From: UBA1845 sp002338715
GTDB taxonomy: Bacteria > Planctomycetota > Phycisphaerae > UBA1845
DNA: 64,000 bases
Assembly (NCBI GenBank): GCA_035344155.1
Contig: DAORAL010000022.1
Span: 35,203 to 99,202 of the forward strand
Direction of reading: 5' to 3'
Shown here in pieces: positions 18,139-27,947 of the stretch. The stretch's first letter is position 1. Each line of letters opens with the position of its first letter. The notes beneath the pieces were generated by a model. It worked only from the letters and a program-made list of their open reading frames with translations. It did not search any database and was not told where the DNA came from. Made by a program: the position numbers and the translations under genes.

Positions 18139-19427
18139 TAACGATTCCAGAATTTCCCGCCATAGACGGCAGAGCTTCCCAAATGCTCTTCGATACGAAG
18201 CAGTCGGTTGTACTTGGCCACCCGATCGCTGCGGCATAGGCTTCCGGTTTTGATCTGACCGGCATTGGTGGCGACTGCGATGTCGGCGATCGTGGTGTCT
18301 TCGGTCTCACCGCTTCGATGCGAGATGACCGCAGACCAGCCGTTACGCATCGCGAGATTGACGGCTTCGAGCGTTTCCGTCAGCGTGCCGATTTGGTTCA
18401 CCTTGATCAGGATCGAATTCGCACTCTTCTCTTTGATACCGCGGGCGAGACGCTCGGTGTTGGTGACGAACAGGTCGTCGCCAACCAACTGGACGTTTTC
18501 GCCGAGGGCTGCGTTGAGTTTGCCCCAATTTTCCCAATCATCTTCAGCCAATCCGTCTTCGATGCTGCGGATCGGGTACTTCTCGCACCAACTCTTCCAC
18601 GTCGCGATCATCTCGTCGCCGGTTACTTTCTTATCCGGCGCCGACTTGAAGAATGAATAGGTCTTTGATTTCTCGTCGTACATCTCGGTCGTGGCTGGGT
18701 CGAGGGCGATGAAGATGTCTTCGCCAAGTTTATAGCCAGCCGCTTTGACCGCATCGGCGACGACTTCGAGCGCTTCGTCATTGCTCTTAAGCGACGGGGC
18801 GAAACCACCTTCGTCACCGACGGCAGTGTTGTATCCCTTCTTCTTCAACACCGACTTCAGCGCCTGGAAACATTCCGCACCCATCTGGATTGCGTGCGCG
18901 AAATTTTCTGCGCCCCATGGTTGGATCATGAATTCCTGGAAGTCGACGTTGTTGTCGGCATGCTTTCCGCCGTTGAGAATGTTCATCATCGGAACGGGGA
19001 GGACGTGCGCCCCCGGACCGCCGAGATAGCGAAACAGCGGCAGCTCGCACGAGATCGATGCCGCCCGGGCGGCTGCGAGTGAAACCGCCAACATCGCATT
19101 GGCGCCGAGGCGTCCTTTGTTGGGCGTGCCATCGAGATCGATCATCACCTGATCGATGAGTTCCTGATCGGTGGCGTCGAGACCGATGACGGCATCGGCG
19201 ATTTCGCCGTTGACGTTTTCGACCGCCTTCAACACGCCTTTGCCGTTGTATCGGCTGGCATCGCCATCGCGCAGTTCGACGGCTTCGTATTGTCCGGTGG
19301 AGGCCCCGCTGGGAACTCCGGCTTCACCGACTGCGCCGTCTTCGAGAGCGACGACTCCGTGAATCGTCGGAGTGCCTCGTGAGTCCAGGATTTCGCTGGC
19401 TTCGACGTGCGTGATCACGCGCGACAT
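18138..19427 (-). CDS. eno: Enolase
   Basis: This 429-residue product has the full enolase signature. It interconverts 2-phosphoglycerate and phosphoenolpyruvate in the cytoplasm and needs magnesium. Visible motifs are the N-terminal SRGTPT, the substrate loop GGKHADNNVDFQEFMI, DEGGFAP, the catalytic-lysine strand LIKVNQIGTLTET, and SHRSGETEDT. The ATG at 19427 follows GGAGGA, and an upstream in-frame start is rejected. The ftsB-like gene begins one base into its stop codon. Confidence 0.97.
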   Translation of the reverse strand: MSRVITHVEASEILDSRGTPTIHGVVALEDGAVGEAGVPSGASTGQYEAVELRDGDASRYNGKGVLKAVENVNGEIADAVIGLDATDQELIDQVMIDLDGTPNKGRLGANAMLAVSLAAARAASISCELPLFRYLGGPGAHVLPVPMMNILNGGKHADNNVDFQEFMIQPWGAENFAHAIQMGAECFQALKSVLKKKGYNTAVGDEGGFAPSLKSNDEALEVVADAVKAAGYKLGEDIFIALDPATTEMYDEKSKTYSFFKSAPDKKVTGDEMIATWKSWCEKYPIRSIEDGLAEDDWENWGKLNAALGENVQLVGDDLFVTNTERLARGIKEKSANSILIKVNQIGTLTETLEAVNLAMRNGWSAVISHRSGETEDTTIADIAVATNAGQIKTGSLCRSDRVAKYNRLLRIEEHLGSSAVYGGKFWNR

Positions 19428-19637
19428 GATGGTTGTCCTCCATTTGGGCCACCAGGGGCCGATGTTTTCGCCGCTAAGGTTGGCGATATTGCTGCAAGAG
19501 ATATCGGCTGACGCGCTCAAAGTGCGCCACCTTGGGCATCATAGGAGGGGACCAAACCGCGTCAAGATGAAAGCGCCGCGGCAGGTGGGGCTATTTTCGT
19601 TCCGTCACCGGTGGGGAATATGCGCGTCGGTCGCAGA

Positions 19638-20807
19638 TCATGTGCGTCGCAATGCGAAACAGTTTCCCGGGAGTTCAACGATCGTGCTCTTGATCCGCAG
19701 CAGCGTGAGTGCGACCGAGACTTCCGACGCGCTGAGACCGCTGCGGGCGATCAACTCGTCGATGCTCATTTCACTGTCGGCCAGCAGTTCGACGACAGTT
19801 CGTTCGTTACCGCTCAGGGATGCCAGGCCGGCGATGCTTGAAGATTCCTCTTTGCTCTTATCGGTTGCTGAACCGGAAGCCGCTCCCATGACCTTTCCGA
19901 CGTCTCCAAGTTCGTCGAGGATGTCTTCCAGGCCCATCACCAGCTTGGCCGAGCCCGATTGAATCAGTGAGTTGGTCCCGATCGCGGTTGGCGTGTCGAG
20001 GCGACCCGGGATGGCGAAAATTTCACGGTTGTATTCACTCGCCAGCCGTGCGGTGATGAGGGCTCCGCTTCGGTTCGATGCTTCGACCACGAGCGTCCCC
20101 AGTGTCATGCCCGCGATGATGCGGTTGCGACTCGGGAACGAGCCGGCTGTCGGTTGCGATCCCATGGGTAGTTCGCTGATGATCGCACCGCACGCGATGA
20201 TCTGCTCGGCCAACTGCCCATGTTCGGGCGGGTAGACCACATCGACGCCGCAGCCGAGTACCGCGACGGTGCGACCTTGTGCGGAGATCGCGCCTTCGTG
20301 GGCATACCCATCGATGCCGCGGGCCATCCCCGAGACGACGGTGAATCCCGCCCCGGCAATCAGCGCGCCGAAGCGATGGGCTTGGTCGTAACCATAGCGA
20401 CTGGATCTGCGCGATCCGACGATGCCGATCGACACGGCGTCGGCGGGTTGGAGTTGGCCGCGAACGTAAATGCAGACGGGCGGATCGTTGCAGTGACGCA
20501 ATTGCTTTGGATAGGCGTCATCTTCCCAGCAGATGATGTGAGCGCCCGCCAACTGTGCCCGTTCGATTTCACGTTCGATGATGTCGTCGTTGCGGGCGTT
20601 GAAGACGGCTTGGGCGCGCCTCGGACCGATGCCTTCGACTTGCGTGAGTGAATCGATGGATGCGTGTTTGAGTTTGTCAATGCTGCCGAAGTGGGCGATC
20701 AAACGCCCGAGCATCACCGGACCCACGGCGTCCGAAAGATGCAGGCGGAGGTATTCGCGACCGATCTCTGTGATCGTGGGTTGACGTGCGCTGAGTGTGT
20801 CGGCCAT
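19638..20807 (-). CDS. dprA: DNA-processing protein DprA
   Basis: This 389-residue DprA/Smf protein loads RecA on incoming single-stranded DNA during transformation. The N-terminal region has a helix-hairpin-helix (QVEGIGPRRAQAV). The central Rossmann-type domain shows IGIVGSRRSSRYG, SGMARGIDGYAHEGA, VLGCGVDVVYPPEH and FPSRNRIIAG. The C-terminus carries a winged-helix-like DML1 domain. GAGGAC precedes the ATG. It lies 97 nt downstream of ileS and 210 nt upstream of eno, all leftward. Confidence 0.95.
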   Translation of the reverse strand: MADTLSARQPTITEIGREYLRLHLSDAVGPVMLGRLIAHFGSIDKLKHASIDSLTQVEGIGPRRAQAVFNARNDDIIEREIERAQLAGAHIICWEDDAYPKQLRHCNDPPVCIYVRGQLQPADAVSIGIVGSRRSSRYGYDQAHRFGALIAGAGFTVVSGMARGIDGYAHEGAISAQGRTVAVLGCGVDVVYPPEHGQLAEQIIACGAIISELPMGSQPTAGSFPSRNRIIAGMTLGTLVVEASNRSGALITARLASEYNREIFAIPGRLDTPTAIGTNSLIQSGSAKLVMGLEDILDELGDVGKVMGAASGSATDKSKEESSSIAGLASLSGNERTVVELLADSEMSIDELIARSGLSASEVSVALTLLRIKSTIVELPGNCFALRRT

Positions 20808-20904
20808 GTACAGGTCCTCAAAGCGATGCGCACGCGGCAGGTTGTCGGCGACTCCCTGCGGCGTCCGAATCTTTTATCCGACCATGTCAATGTGTTGCAA
20901 CCGA

Positions 20905-23900
20905 TCAGGCGCTAACGGCCTGCGGTGCGATGCTCAAGCATGCGGTTGTGTCTGCGATCTTGACGGTGCTCGAATGACTGTCCGCGTTGTCGGGCGGTGT
21001 CTGGACGAGTTCGACCGCAAGCGTTTCATCCTTGATGTACTGCTCAAACGCGCTGACCGCTGCCTGCAATTCCTTGTCTTCCGTCACGATCGACAGGGCA
21101 ATCCGATCTTCGATGTTGAGCCCTGAATCCTTCCGCAGGTTCTGGATGTTGCGGACCAGATCGCGGGCGAGGCCTTCCTGGATCAACTCTGTAGACAAAC
21201 GACGATCAATCAGGATGACCGTTTCACCATCGACCGCCACCGACCAATCGTCACCGGCATCGTGGGCGACGATCACATCGGACGTGTCGAGCGTGAATAC
21301 GCCGCCGCCAACCGAAACTTCAACCGTACCGCTCTTCGCAAGTGATTCGGAGATCGCTTGGCCATCCATGTTGCCAATGGCCTTGATGATCCCGGGAAGA
21401 TCCTTGCCGAATTTCTTGCCGGCAGTCTTCTTGTTCACCTCGACGTTGCGGGAAATCAACTCGTCGACCGACGCCCGCGCTTCAACGTTCTTGACGTTCA
21501 GTTCTTCAAGAATGTGGCCGCGGAATTCAGCGTGTTCGACGGCTTCCCGTTCGATGTCGTTTGCGGGTTTGACCAACACGCCTGCGAGCGGTTGACGCAC
21601 TTTCAGCTTCGATGACGCGCGAGCTGACCTGGCCAACGACACGATGCGGAGCAGGGCGGCCATCTTGTCTGAAAGGGCGTTATCAATCAGCGTCTCATTC
21701 GGTTCCGGATAGTCGCACAAGTGCACGCTTTGCGGTTCGCTCGGCGACTGTTTGGCCACCAGGTTCTGATGAATCTGCTCGGTGATAAACGGCAGAATCG
21801 GCGCGATGACTTTGTTGAGTGTCACCAACACTTCGTAAAGCGTCTGATACGCCGCAAGTTTATCGGTGTCACCTGCTTCCGGGCCGCGCCAGAAGCGGCG
21901 ACGGTTGCGGCGGATATACCACGTGCTGAGGTTTTCGATGAAACGCTCAACCGCGCCGCATACCGGCTGAAGGTCGAACGCTTCAAACGACGCGCGGGCA
22001 TCGCGAATCAAAAGCTGTAAGTCCGAGAGAATCCAGCGATCGATGTCGGGACGATCGGCATAGGGAACGAGCGCGGCATCGACATCGAATTCATCGAGTC
22101 GTGCGTAATTGCAGAAGAACGCGTAGGTATTCCAAAGCGGCAGCAACACACGGCGACGGGTTTCGTCGGCTGGTGTTGAGGTCACGCGGCAAATCTGATC
22201 GCCGCCAACCGTTTTTGAAAGTTCAATACCGTCGTCGCCGGTGATGGTGATCGGTTCATCCGGGTGCCGCGTACCGAATGCGAGGTCGCTGGTCGGCGTT
22301 TGCGATGCGTACATCCATCGCATGGTGTCGACGCCGAGTTGTTCAGCCGCTTCTTCAAACCAGATCGCCGTCCCATCCGACTTGTGCATTGCCTGGCGTT
22401 CTTCGTTGAGAACCAGCGCGTGTCCGAGCAGATTCTTAAATGGCGGGCGTGGTTTTTCTTTGCCCATTTCCATCATCGCGCTCATCGCGAGGATGGCGTA
22501 GAACCAGTTGCGGAACTGACCCGGGAAACACTCCGTAATCAGGTCGGCAGGGATCCACTTGTCCCAGTATTCGCGATCGGTGTTGTACTTGGTGGTCGAG
22601 TAGGCCACGATGCCCGCGTCGAGCCAGGGGTTGCCAACGTCCGGGATGCGTGCCATGTTCTGGCACTGGCATTTGTCGCACGCAATTTTCACCGCGTCGA
22701 CGTATGGACGGTGGGGCGTATGGCCTTCGAATTCTTCCCAACCCGAGACGGCCCGTTCTTTCAGCTCTTCGTATCCGCCGATGACGTCGAAGTGCCCGCA
22801 CTCGGGACACTCCCAGATCGGAAGGGCCAATCCCCAATAGCGCTTCTTGGAAATCATCCAGTCTCGCATGGTAGTCAGCCAGTCGAGTTCGCGCTCAAGA
22901 CCGCGCATCGATGCGGGCAGCCAATTCACCTGCGACGCGACTTTCTTGATCTCGTCGCGCCAGTCCATCGAGATGTACCACTCGTCGACAAGACGGAAGA
23001 CCAGTTCATCACCGGTGCGCCAACAGTGCGGATAGATGTGCGGATATTCTTCGTGGGCGACGAGCAATTCCTTCTCACGCAGGCTTTCGAGAATCGCATC
23101 GACCGTCTCGCGATCGGTGGCGCGCTTGCCGGTGAATGGACCAAACCCTTCGGTGAAACGTCCTTCGGCGTCGAGCGGGGCGATGGCCACGATCTTCTGT
23201 GTCTTGCCCCATGCGTTGTCGACGTCACCGCAACCCGGTGCGGAGTGGACGATGCCCGTACCTTCGCCAGCCACCACGTACGCTTCGCCCTTTGACGTTT
23301 TGCCCGGGTCGAAGACGCGGTGACCTTCTGCACCGCTGGGCCAATCGCGCTGATCCTGCGGGATCAACTCCTGCGGATGGGCGAACCCGCCGCGTTTCTG
23401 TTGCGCGGGAAGTTCATCGAACGGACCATCGTAGGTCAATCCAACCAGTTCGCTGCCTTTGATTTTGCCAAGGACTTCGTAACCACCCTTCTCCTGGAAG
23501 ATCTGATGAAGCGTCTTGAGCTTGGGCGTGTCTTTCGGCCAGGGCTTGCCGCCGAAACCTTCCTTGTATTCCTTGGCCAACCGCTGGAACTGGAGGTTCT
23601 CTTCGGCGAAGTAATAGATCGCACCGTCACGTTTGGCCTGCAGCTTGACGTAGTCGAGATCTCCGTTGACCGCGCAACCGGTATTCGACGTCAGCGTCCA
23701 GGGCGTCGTTGTCCAGACTAGCAGATATTCATCTTTGCGATCGCGAATGGGAAAGCGAACAAACACAGATGTATGCGTGACGAGTTTGCGGCCTTCCGCG
23801 ATTTCCATGTGCGAGTAAGCGCAACCGGCGCGGCCCGACCACGGCATCACGTCGGTGCCTTTGTAGATAAACCCGCCTTCGTGACACTTCTTGAGAAAAC

Positions 23901-24384
23901 TCCAGATGGTGTAGTTGTTCTCGGGGGCCATCGTGAAGTACGAGTTGTCCCAGTCCATCCAATACCCGAGGCGTTTGGATTGTTCTGACTGAATCGCCGC
24001 GTACTTGTGGACGCGGTCCTTGCAGGCCTGGGTGAACTTATCGAGACCGAGTTTCTCAATGTCGGTCTTGGTCTTGATGTCGAATTCCCGCTCGACTTCG
24101 ACTTCGACCCAAAGTCCCTGACAATCGAAACCGTTTTGATATCGAAGCTCGTGGCCGGTGGCTGCGAAGTAGCGGCAGAAAACGTCCTTGTACGTCCGAC
24201 CCCAGGCATGGTGAACACCCATGGGATTGTTGGCTGTGATGGGCCCGTCGAGGAATGACCAACGCGGTTTGCCGGCGTTCTTTTCGCGAAGCTTGTTGAA
24301 CGCCTGAATCTCGTCCCAGAACGCGAGCGTTTGCCGCTCCTGGGCCGCGAAGTCAACTTTTGTTTCCACCTTCTCAAACGCCAT
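20905..24384 (-). CDS. ileS: Isoleucine-tRNA ligase (large, eukaryote-like subgroup)
   Basis: This 1159-residue class I synthetase charges tRNA-Ile. Its length and the C-terminal region place it with the longer IleS subgroup that carries a DUF5915-type end, not the ~930-residue E. coli type. The HIGH-like region reads GPITANNPMGVHHAWGRTYK. The editing domain and the WLDAGIVAYS segment are present. The KMSKS loop appears as the divergent QAMHKSDGTA. A zinc-type cysteine pair occurs at CPECGH and CDKCQC. The start at 24384 is preceded by GAGGAAAG. A much longer upstream extension is possible in frame but has no family similarity. Confidence 0.94.
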   Translation of the reverse strand: MAFEKVETKVDFAAQERQTLAFWDEIQAFNKLREKNAGKPRWSFLDGPITANNPMGVHHAWGRTYKDVFCRYFAATGHELRYQNGFDCQGLWVEVEVEREFDIKTKTDIEKLGLDKFTQACKDRVHKYAAIQSEQSKRLGYWMDWDNSYFTMAPENNYTIWSFLKKCHEGGFIYKGTDVMPWSGRAGCAYSHMEIAEGRKLVTHTSVFVRFPIRDRKDEYLLVWTTTPWTLTSNTGCAVNGDLDYVKLQAKRDGAIYYFAEENLQFQRLAKEYKEGFGGKPWPKDTPKLKTLHQIFQEKGGYEVLGKIKGSELVGLTYDGPFDELPAQQKRGGFAHPQELIPQDQRDWPSGAEGHRVFDPGKTSKGEAYVVAGEGTGIVHSAPGCGDVDNAWGKTQKIVAIAPLDAEGRFTEGFGPFTGKRATDRETVDAILESLREKELLVAHEEYPHIYPHCWRTGDELVFRLVDEWYISMDWRDEIKKVASQVNWLPASMRGLERELDWLTTMRDWMISKKRYWGLALPIWECPECGHFDVIGGYEELKERAVSGWEEFEGHTPHRPYVDAVKIACDKCQCQNMARIPDVGNPWLDAGIVAYSTTKYNTDREYWDKWIPADLITECFPGQFRNWFYAILAMSAMMEMGKEKPRPPFKNLLGHALVLNEERQAMHKSDGTAIWFEEAAEQLGVDTMRWMYASQTPTSDLAFGTRHPDEPITITGDDGIELSKTVGGDQICRVTSTPADETRRRVLLPLWNTYAFFCNYARLDEFDVDAALVPYADRPDIDRWILSDLQLLIRDARASFEAFDLQPVCGAVERFIENLSTWYIRRNRRRFWRGPEAGDTDKLAAYQTLYEVLVTLNKVIAPILPFITEQIHQNLVAKQSPSEPQSVHLCDYPEPNETLIDNALSDKMAALLRIVSLARSARASSKLKVRQPLAGVLVKPANDIEREAVEHAEFRGHILEELNVKNVEARASVDELISRNVEVNKKTAGKKFGKDLPGIIKAIGNMDGQAISESLAKSGTVEVSVGGGVFTLDTSDVIVAHDAGDDWSVAVDGETVILIDRRLSTELIQEGLARDLVRNIQNLRKDSGLNIEDRIALSIVTEDKELQAAVSAFEQYIKDETLAVELVQTPPDNADSHSSTVKIADTTACLSIAPQAVSA

Positions 24385-24808
24385 TTTCTTTCCTCGATGT
24401 TCGCTGTCGGACGGCTGATCTGGATAAAGCCGTTTATGAATCTGCGTCGAATCCGAGACTATAATCAACTTTTGCAGGATTTGTAGGGTGCGTCGACGGT
24501 TCGACGTGACCCGACCGGACTGGAAATCCGATGGTCGATCGCGCGGCGTGCAACACCCGAATACGGGGCCAAGCGGCTTCTGGCGGGTTAGAATCGCCTC
24601 GTCCGGCAAATTCACACAAATCGCCCGTTGGACGATAACTCTCTAATTCATATGATGTTGCACGTCGCGATCAGCGTAACGTCGTGAATTCGACCACATG
24701 ATACCTGTCTGTTGCAGTGTCTGGTGTCGATGGCGATTAGATTCTCTATAAGTATGTGCGTCTCAGCCCGGTTGATTGGCTCTGACGAGATTCCAAAAGG
24801 TATTCATC
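24385..24808. other. Divergent intergenic region between ileS and the HtrA gene
   Basis: This 424-bp region should contain promoters for both genes. A TATAAT occurs at 24460-24465 and a TATAAG at 24747-24752 on the plus strand, but neither has a good -35 element, so I do not call a promoter. I saw no T-box-like RNA element. Confidence 0.35.
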
Positions 24809-25951
24809 ATGCACGATCAATTCCTCCCCCCGGGTCAGCCGCGACGCTCTCGGTTGTCGGCGATGATTTTCGTTCTCTGCATGGCGGTCGTGGCTGCGTC
24901 TGCGCTGCGGTATCAGATTCTGGCAAAGGGCGGGGATACAGAGACGCCGGTGGCTCGGCCGGTCACGCCTCGCGGTGCATTGAGTGCGAGCGAGTTATCA
25001 ACGATCGATTTGTTCGAGCAATGCTCCAAGTCGGTCGTCTACGTCAGCCCGATGATCGAGCGCATCCGTCGAACGGGTTTCTTCGCCGACCGTGTCACCG
25101 AGACAGGGACCGGGTCCGGATTCGTCTGGGATCGCGAAGGGCACATCGTCACCAACTTTCATGTCATCCAGGACGCAACGGCCTGCCGCGTGACGCTTCA
25201 TGACGGCTCGACTTACGAAGCGAGTCTGGAGGGTGCGTGGCCCGACAAGGATGTCGCCGTTCTGAAAATCGACGCGAGCAAAGACAAACTCACGCCGATC
25301 ATGGTCGGCACGTCGAACGATTTGCAGGTCGGTCAAAGTGTTTACGCGATCGGTAACCCGTTCGGGCTCGACTATACGCTGACGACTGGTGTGGTCAGTG
25401 CGCTGAATCGGGAGATTGCATCGGTCACGCATCGAAAGATTCAAGGCGTGATCCAGACCGATGCTGCGATCAATCCGGGTAACAGCGGCGGCCCGTTGCT
25501 CGATAGCGCCGGGCGCCTGATCGGTATCAACACGAGCATCTACGCGCCGGCAGGCGTCTCTGCGGGGATCGGTTTTGCGGTGCCGGTCGATGCGGTCAAC
25601 GACGCGGTGGCGCAGATCATTGCGTATGGCAAAATCGTCCGGCCCGGGCTTGGGATCAACATTGCCTCTGATGCGGTTTCGAGGCGACTGCGACTGCCGG
25701 GCGTGCTGATCATCAACGTGGCCGAAGGCAGCAGCGCCGAAGCGGCGGGCCTCAAACCGACGTCGCCTGCCCGCGATGGCGGGATCATTCTCGGCGACAT
25801 CATCGTCAAGATCGACGACACCGCGACACCCAACGAAGCCGCGCTGCTCGACGCACTGGCCAACCACAACGTCGGCGACACGGTCGATGTTCAGGTGCAG
25901 CGTGACGACAAGATGCGCACCGTCAAGGTCACATTGCAGGCCTTGGAATAG
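24809..25951 (+). CDS. HtrA/DegP-type trypsin-like serine protease with PDZ domain
   Basis: From the ATG at 24809 (AAAAGG 8-9 nt upstream) the product has 380 residues. A single N-terminal membrane helix (about 20-40) should anchor it with the protease outside. The catalytic triad is intact: His in VTNFHV (about 117), Asp in DKDVAVLK (about 149) and Ser in GNSGGP (about 226). A C-terminal PDZ domain follows (LGIN, then a GDIIVKIDD segment). It is expected to degrade or refold damaged envelope proteins. Confidence 0.93.
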   Translation: MHDQFLPPGQPRRSRLSAMIFVLCMAVVAASALRYQILAKGGDTETPVARPVTPRGALSASELSTIDLFEQCSKSVVYVSPMIERIRRTGFFADRVTETGTGSGFVWDREGHIVTNFHVIQDATACRVTLHDGSTYEASLEGAWPDKDVAVLKIDASKDKLTPIMVGTSNDLQVGQSVYAIGNPFGLDYTLTTGVVSALNREIASVTHRKIQGVIQTDAAINPGNSGGPLLDSAGRLIGINTSIYAPAGVSAGIGFAVPVDAVNDAVAQIIAYGKIVRPGLGINIASDAVSRRLRLPGVLIINVAEGSSAEAAGLKPTSPARDGGIILGDIIVKIDDTATPNEAALLDALANHNVGDTVDVQVQRDDKMRTVKVTLQALE

Positions 25952-25958
25952 CGGTCGG

Positions 25959-27830
25959 TTATTTTCGTTTGAACTGTTTTTCGAGTTCGTCGACCGAGAG
26001 GCTCAGCGTGGTAGGGCGACCGTGCGGGCAGTTGCTTGATTTTTCAATCTCACCTTTTTGCTCGATGAGCGCTGCGATTTCTTCGGTCGTGAGCGCGTCG
26101 CCCGCTTTGACGGCGGCTTTGCAACTCATCATGTCGAGCACTTCGTGAATCACTTCTTCCGTGCTGGTTTGCGTGTGTTGATCGCCCAGCCGATCGAGCA
26201 GGTCACGCATGAAAGCGGCTGCATCGATGTCTTTCAGCAATGACGGAAACGAATGAACCGCGATTTGATCTTCGCCGAACGCATTGGCTTCGACGCCGAG
26301 CTTGGCCAGCAACTCTTCGTGCTCCTGAAGAAGTGCCATGTCCGTGGCACTTGCGGTCAGGGTTTCGGGCATCAGCAGCCGCTGCGATTCGAGCGGGCCT
26401 TCGGTGAACTGGGCCTTGAGCCTTTCATACATGATCCGCTCGTGCAGCGCGTGTTGATCGATGATCACGAGTCCGTCGCTGGTTTCCGCGACGAGGTAGC
26501 TGTTGTGGACCTGAAGCGCACGATAGCCCTTGATCTGCGGCAGTTCCGTGGGCATGTCGTCTGCCGGCAGGCGGGTTTCCGGTTGGTCTGGCTGACCGCC
26601 TCCGTGCATGGAATCCCAAACGTCGGAGCGAATGTCGGACGGTCGCATGCCGGGTCGCGTACCGATGGTTGGTCCAAAGTCGCGGCCTTCATAGGTGGCT
26701 TGAATCGGCGAACCCATCGGCGACGGAACGAGCCCCTTGTAGTAATCAGCGGCTTCTCGGCGCACGTCAGCCGCCTTCTGCGGATCGAACTCAAACCTCG
26801 AAGACGGCGCATTCTCACCCGCTCGCAGTGTCGGCGCCAGGTTGCTCGTCAGGAATTTGTCGCGAAGCGCGGAAAGCACCTGCGAATGGACAAGCTGCGA
26901 ATTCTGCCAGCGAACCTCCAGCTTGCACGGGTGTACGTTGACGTCCACCAACTCGGGGTCCATCGTCAGAAACAGAAACGCCACCGGGAATCGTTGGTGC
27001 TCCATCAAGCCGCGATAAGCTTCGCGGATGGCATGCTGCACCGAGCGGTCGCGGATGTAACGCCCGTTTAGAAACACGTATTGCCATGAGGCCGTCGAAC
27101 GAGAGCGGGCTGGCGGGGCGACGTAGCCCTCAATCCGCAACCCGCGTTCGTCGCGCTCGATCGGGATCAGCTCGTCGGCGAGGTCGGCGCCATAAAGAGC
27201 GCCGATACGGTCGCGAATCGAAGAGTCCGCGGCTAGTCGATGCGTCGTACGCTGATTGTTCGTCAGTTCGAATCCGACGCTGCGATGACCGAGGGCCATC
27301 CTTGCGACCTGTTCGTTGATGTGCCCGACTTCGGTCGCGGTCGCACGCATGAACTTGCGCCGGGCGGGCACGTTGAAAAAAAGATCGCGGACTTCGACGC
27401 TCGTACCGGTGCGGCAGCCAGCTGCTTGAGCGGTTTCGAGGTGCTTGGCCGAGATGACGATTTCGTTGCCTTCGATCTGATCGCGAGGGCGCGACGTGAT
27501 CCGCAGGCGACTGACGGCTCCGATGCTCGCCAACGCCTCACCACGAAAACCGAGCGTCGCGATCTTGAAGAGATCCTCTTCGCACGTGATTTTGCTGGTC
27601 GCATGCGGGGTGACGGCAAGCCTCAAATCCTCAGCCGACATGCCGATCCCGTCATCCACCACGCGGATTAGCCGTTTTCCGCCGTCTTCGATGGTGACGA
27701 TGATGTTGCTCGAGCCGGCATCCAGGGCGTTTTCGACCAGTTCCTTCACGATGCTGGCCGGTCGCTCGATGACTTCACCGGCAGCGATCTTGTTGACGAG
27801 CAGATCGGGTAAGATTTGAATGCGGCTCAT
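25959..27830 (-). CDS. mutL: DNA mismatch repair protein MutL with endonuclease motif
   Basis: This 623-residue protein has the GHKL ATPase N-terminus (IAAGEVIERP, ENALDAG, DDGIGM, GFRGEAL) and a transducer domain with the NGRYI motif. The C-terminal dimerisation domain contains DQHALHERIMYE near 455, which fits DQHA-x2-E-x4-E, plus CPHGRP near 603. These are hallmarks of MutL proteins with intrinsic nicking activity, as in bacteria without MutH. The stop is 8 nt from the HtrA stop (convergent genes). Confidence 0.95.
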   Translation of the reverse strand: MSRIQILPDLLVNKIAAGEVIERPASIVKELVENALDAGSSNIIVTIEDGGKRLIRVVDDGIGMSAEDLRLAVTPHATSKITCEEDLFKIATLGFRGEALASIGAVSRLRITSRPRDQIEGNEIVISAKHLETAQAAGCRTGTSVEVRDLFFNVPARRKFMRATATEVGHINEQVARMALGHRSVGFELTNNQRTTHRLAADSSIRDRIGALYGADLADELIPIERDERGLRIEGYVAPPARSRSTASWQYVFLNGRYIRDRSVQHAIREAYRGLMEHQRFPVAFLFLTMDPELVDVNVHPCKLEVRWQNSQLVHSQVLSALRDKFLTSNLAPTLRAGENAPSSRFEFDPQKAADVRREAADYYKGLVPSPMGSPIQATYEGRDFGPTIGTRPGMRPSDIRSDVWDSMHGGGQPDQPETRLPADDMPTELPQIKGYRALQVHNSYLVAETSDGLVIIDQHALHERIMYERLKAQFTEGPLESQRLLMPETLTASATDMALLQEHEELLAKLGVEANAFGEDQIAVHSFPSLLKDIDAAAFMRDLLDRLGDQHTQTSTEEVIHEVLDMMSCKAAVKAGDALTTEEIAALIEQKGEIEKSSNCPHGRPTTLSLSVDELEKQFKRK

Positions 27831-27947
27831 GAATCTGGACCAGTCGAAAGCTTCGGACGCGAGATTGCAGACGGATCAAGTATAGAGCGCCCTCGAACCC
27901 GCGACAATGTGACGAGCGAACAGCAGCAAAGCCCTGTGAAATCTTCC

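Noticed and set aside
22264..23295. Plus-strand open frame of about 340 codons inside ileS
   Set aside because: It is antisense to well-conserved isoleucyl-tRNA synthetase coding sequence and has no recognisable domain.
24385..24808. Possible T-box or riboswitch upstream of ileS
   Set aside because: No antiterminator-like T-box sequence or stable conserved hairpin was recognised; the region only shows scattered A/T-rich motifs.
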